From the NCBI GenBank assembly GCA_003476475.1, contig DMUD01000040.1, positions 1 to 5,577 of the forward strand: DNA of 5,577 nucleotides, read 5' to 3'. Within the stretch, counting starts at the first letter, position 1. The number at the start of each line of letters is the position of its first letter. Shown piece after piece: positions 3,710 to 5,577 of this stretch. Made by a program: the position numbers and the translations under genes. Under the pieces are notes generated by a model. The model searched no databases. It worked only from the letters and a program-made list of their open reading frames with translations, and was not told the DNA's origin. The stretch comes from Cytophagales bacterium (GTDB lineage Bacteria; Bacteroidota; Bacteroidia; Cytophagales; UBA9547).

Positions 3710-5577
3710 CTAAAATCTAGCACCTACAACCGCTTTTTTCTTGTAATGGAACACATTTCCTGAAGTGTCAACAGCTTCCATCCACAGTATATAATGACCA
3801 ACAGGTAAATGGTTGTTTGATTCATCGGTTCCATCCCATTGCACCCATGTATTGGTGCCTAAGTAGCTGTTTTTAAGTAGTTTTTTCACCTCGCGACCCA
3901 TCACATCGTAAATAATGATGTTCCGTAATGTACCAATCTTATCAGATCGAATTCCGACAACCATAAAATCCTGATTCCCATCCCCGTTTGGTGTAATGAG
4001 TTGAGGTTCTATGTAAATATCCTCATCAGAAATTCCTAAAGCAAGGTATTGTGAATTGGCATAACCAGGGGTCGCATAGCCCGATTCTTTAGACGCAGAT
4101 GTCCAATTATTGGGATCGTTGGTGGCCAATGTAAGGTTTATCTTTTCGAGCGAAACACCCTCCTTTCTGGCAACTAAAGGCGAATGCATGGATTGATTGT
4201 AATCAAATCGGTCTAATACGTTTCCATTTGGGTCAAGAAAAATCACATTGCCCATGTCGTCGTAATAAGTGGGAAGAGAAGCTACTTGCTCAATTCCACC
4301 AAACTGTGCTTTGGCATAAATATTCAAAATATTGTTTTTGTCTGTAGTAAGTGCCAAATACTGATTTGGCTTCAAAATGAATGAGTTGCTGAAAAGCACT
4401 TTTTTATTGCCAATAGAATCGTTTTTCAAATTGGCGAACATACATCCTTTCAAATCAATGTATTTTGATGTAATATTGGCCAATTCAACAAAATCGGCGC
4501 CATAAGGAAGAGGGTTAAAAAGCACTTCATTGATTAATACATCACCCACCTCTATCTTTTCAGGTAGAGCAAAAGCAGTAGACAAATTTTCATTCAAATT
4601 GCCAGCGCAATCTTTCAGTTTAGCTATGTTCAACACCATTTCTACATTTCTAGGCAATGAATCCATCAGCTCCAGCCATGCCATATTCAATGAATCGACT
4701 TTCCAAACGACAGATTTTATTTGAGCAGTGGGGCTAAAACTGAAATTGGTTTTCACCAAACTAGAACTGTCCACTTTTTCAGAAAAAATGAACTGAAGTT
4801 TGGTTGGAGATAGAACATTTAAACTCACAATTTTAGGGGCAACCAAGTCTTGCAAAATTGCCTTCACAGCGTTTAAAGCACCTGGCGTACCTCCTGTGGC
4901 ACTTGTAGAAGCCGTCCAATTTTCCTCTACCAAACATTTATTTTGAGGGTCTATCAGTTCGAGTGCGTAACCCCCATCATCCATTTGGGCATTTTTGTAC
5001 CACGACAAGAAATACGCTACTTTGTCCACCAGTTCGCCATTGGCATTATTCAGGGTTACTACGTCGCTCGAATTATTCAGAGATGGCATATTGGGAAGTG
5101 CCAATATCTTGCCATAAGGCTTAAAATCGGCTGTATCGGAAATTTTACATAAAATCAGATACTCATTCGGACTTAAAACATAAGACGGCAGCTTTACAGC
5201 AATAGAAGGGTCGGAAAGTACATAATCTTTCAAATCGAATGATTTGTTACTAGTATTGAATATCTCAATATATTCTTTTTCTGGCAAAGTCACCGCTGGT
5301 ACTGGGTCAGGCATCAATTCAGAAATAACAATTTGTTTGTATGTCGCCATAGTTGGTTTTGCAAACAAAAAGCTGAGGTTAATTGTACTGGTGGCCACAT
5401 TGCCCTCATGGTCTTTTGCATTGAATATTCGCATTGTATATTGGCCATCTTCGTACAGTGGATTGACCAATGAAATAGTATAAGAGGTAAAATTGGTGGT
5501 AGTTCGTGTTACCGACGAGATTGGCAAAACAGATCCATTTCCATCCGAAAACTGAAAAAAATTTACATTGTGAACCC
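3710..5577 (-). CDS. Large lamin-tail-domain surface/secreted protein with FlgD/T9SS-like C-terminal domain (5' end missing)
   Basis: The frame is open to the right edge, so the true start and any signal peptide lie outside the window; about 621 residues are visible. The TTG at 5525-5527 is internal: 16 more in-frame codons without a stop lie upstream. Counting from that TTG as residue 1, the layout is: the end of an Ig-like domain (to about 57, with EDGQYTMRIFNAKDHEGN); lamin-tail domain 1 (about 62-222, starting YKQIVISELMPDP and ending GGTPGALNA); a bacterial Ig-like domain (about 230-322, with FIFSEKVD and KDCAGNLNE); lamin-tail domain 2 (about 326-492, LINEVLFNP to ATPGYANSQ); and a C-terminal module (about 505-605) with TPNGDGNQD, IYDVMGREVKKL, WDGTDESNNHLPVGHYIL. 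That module resembles both the FlgD Ig-like fold and T9SS/gliding C-terminal signals, so export to the surface is likely but unproven. No catalytic domain is visible in this part; an enzymatic N-terminus could lie outside. Function unknown, perhaps adhesion or surface structure. Confidence 0.85.
   Translation of the reverse strand, partial: VHNVNFFQFSDGNGSVLPISSVTRTTTNFTSYTISLVNPLYEDGQYTMRIFNAKDHEGNVATSTINLSFLFAKPTMATYKQIVISELMPDPVPAVTLPEKEYIEIFNTSNKSFDLKDYVLSDPSIAVKLPSYVLSPNEYLILCKISDTADFKPYGKILALPNMPSLNNSSDVVTLNNANGELVDKVAYFLSWYKNAQMDDGGYALELIDPQNKCLVEENWTASTSATGGTPGALNAVKAILQDLVAPKIVSLNVLSPTKLQFIFSEKVDSSSLVKTNFSFSPTAQIKSVVWKVDSLNMAWLELMDSLPRNVEMVLNIAKLKDCAGNLNENLSTAFALPEKIEVGDVLINEVLFNPLPYGADFVELANITSKYIDLKGCMFANLKNDSIGNKKVLFSNSFILKPNQYLALTTDKNNILNIYAKAQFGGIEQVASLPTYYDDMGNVIFLDPNGNVLDRFDYNQSMHSPLVARKEGVSLEKINLTLATNDPNNWTSASKESGYATPGYANSQYLALGISDEDIYIEPQLITPNGDGNQDFMVVGIRSDKIGTLRNIIIYDVMGREVKKLLKNSYLGTNTWVQWDGTDESNNHLPVGHYILWMEAVDTSGNVFHYKKKAVVGARF

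Overview
The window looks like a chromosomal segment of a Bacteroidota bacterium, probably in the Cytophagales/Sphingobacteriales/Chitinophagales range; I cannot place it to genus. The reasons are moderately AT-rich DNA, start codons without Shine-Dalgarno sequences, a serine palmitoyltransferase with blocks I recognise from the Sphingobacterium enzyme, and a large repetitive lamin-tail-domain protein ending in a gliding/T9SS-like C-terminal module.

Layout. Positions 1-2346 hold a leftward, translationally coupled operon read in the order spt (1132-2346), a tandem-GNAT acyltransferase-like gene (23-1144, overlapping spt by 13 nt), and the first nine codons (the ninth incomplete) of a Rossmann-fold SDR/epimerase-like gene (1-26, ATGA overlap) that runs off the left edge. 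A 360-bp divergent spacer (2347-2706) contains several repeats and one weak promoter candidate. fabH (2707-3705) is transcribed rightward. It ends 4 bp from the stop of a convergent gene (3710-5577, leftward) that encodes a surface or secreted lamin-tail-domain protein. The 5' part of that gene lies outside the window.

How the genes work together. Spt condenses L-serine with an acyl thioester to make 3-ketosphinganine. Its two coupled neighbours match in fold the two later activities of bacterial ceramide synthesis known from Caulobacter: an N-acyltransferase of the GNAT superfamily (bCerS) and an SDR-like reductase (CerR). The operon is therefore best read as a candidate compact dihydroceramide/sphingolipid pathway. 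Spt is firm, while the other two assignments are inferred. The divergent fabH makes the first condensation of fatty-acid synthesis, so it may supply, including branched, acyl chains to the same lipids; that link is inferred from proximity only. The lamin-tail protein appears unrelated to lipid synthesis.

No RNA genes, insertion sequences, CRISPR arrays or attachment sites were seen. I found no convincing evidence of a wholly undescribed system. The most worthwhile lead is the acyltransferase plus reductase pair coupled to spt.
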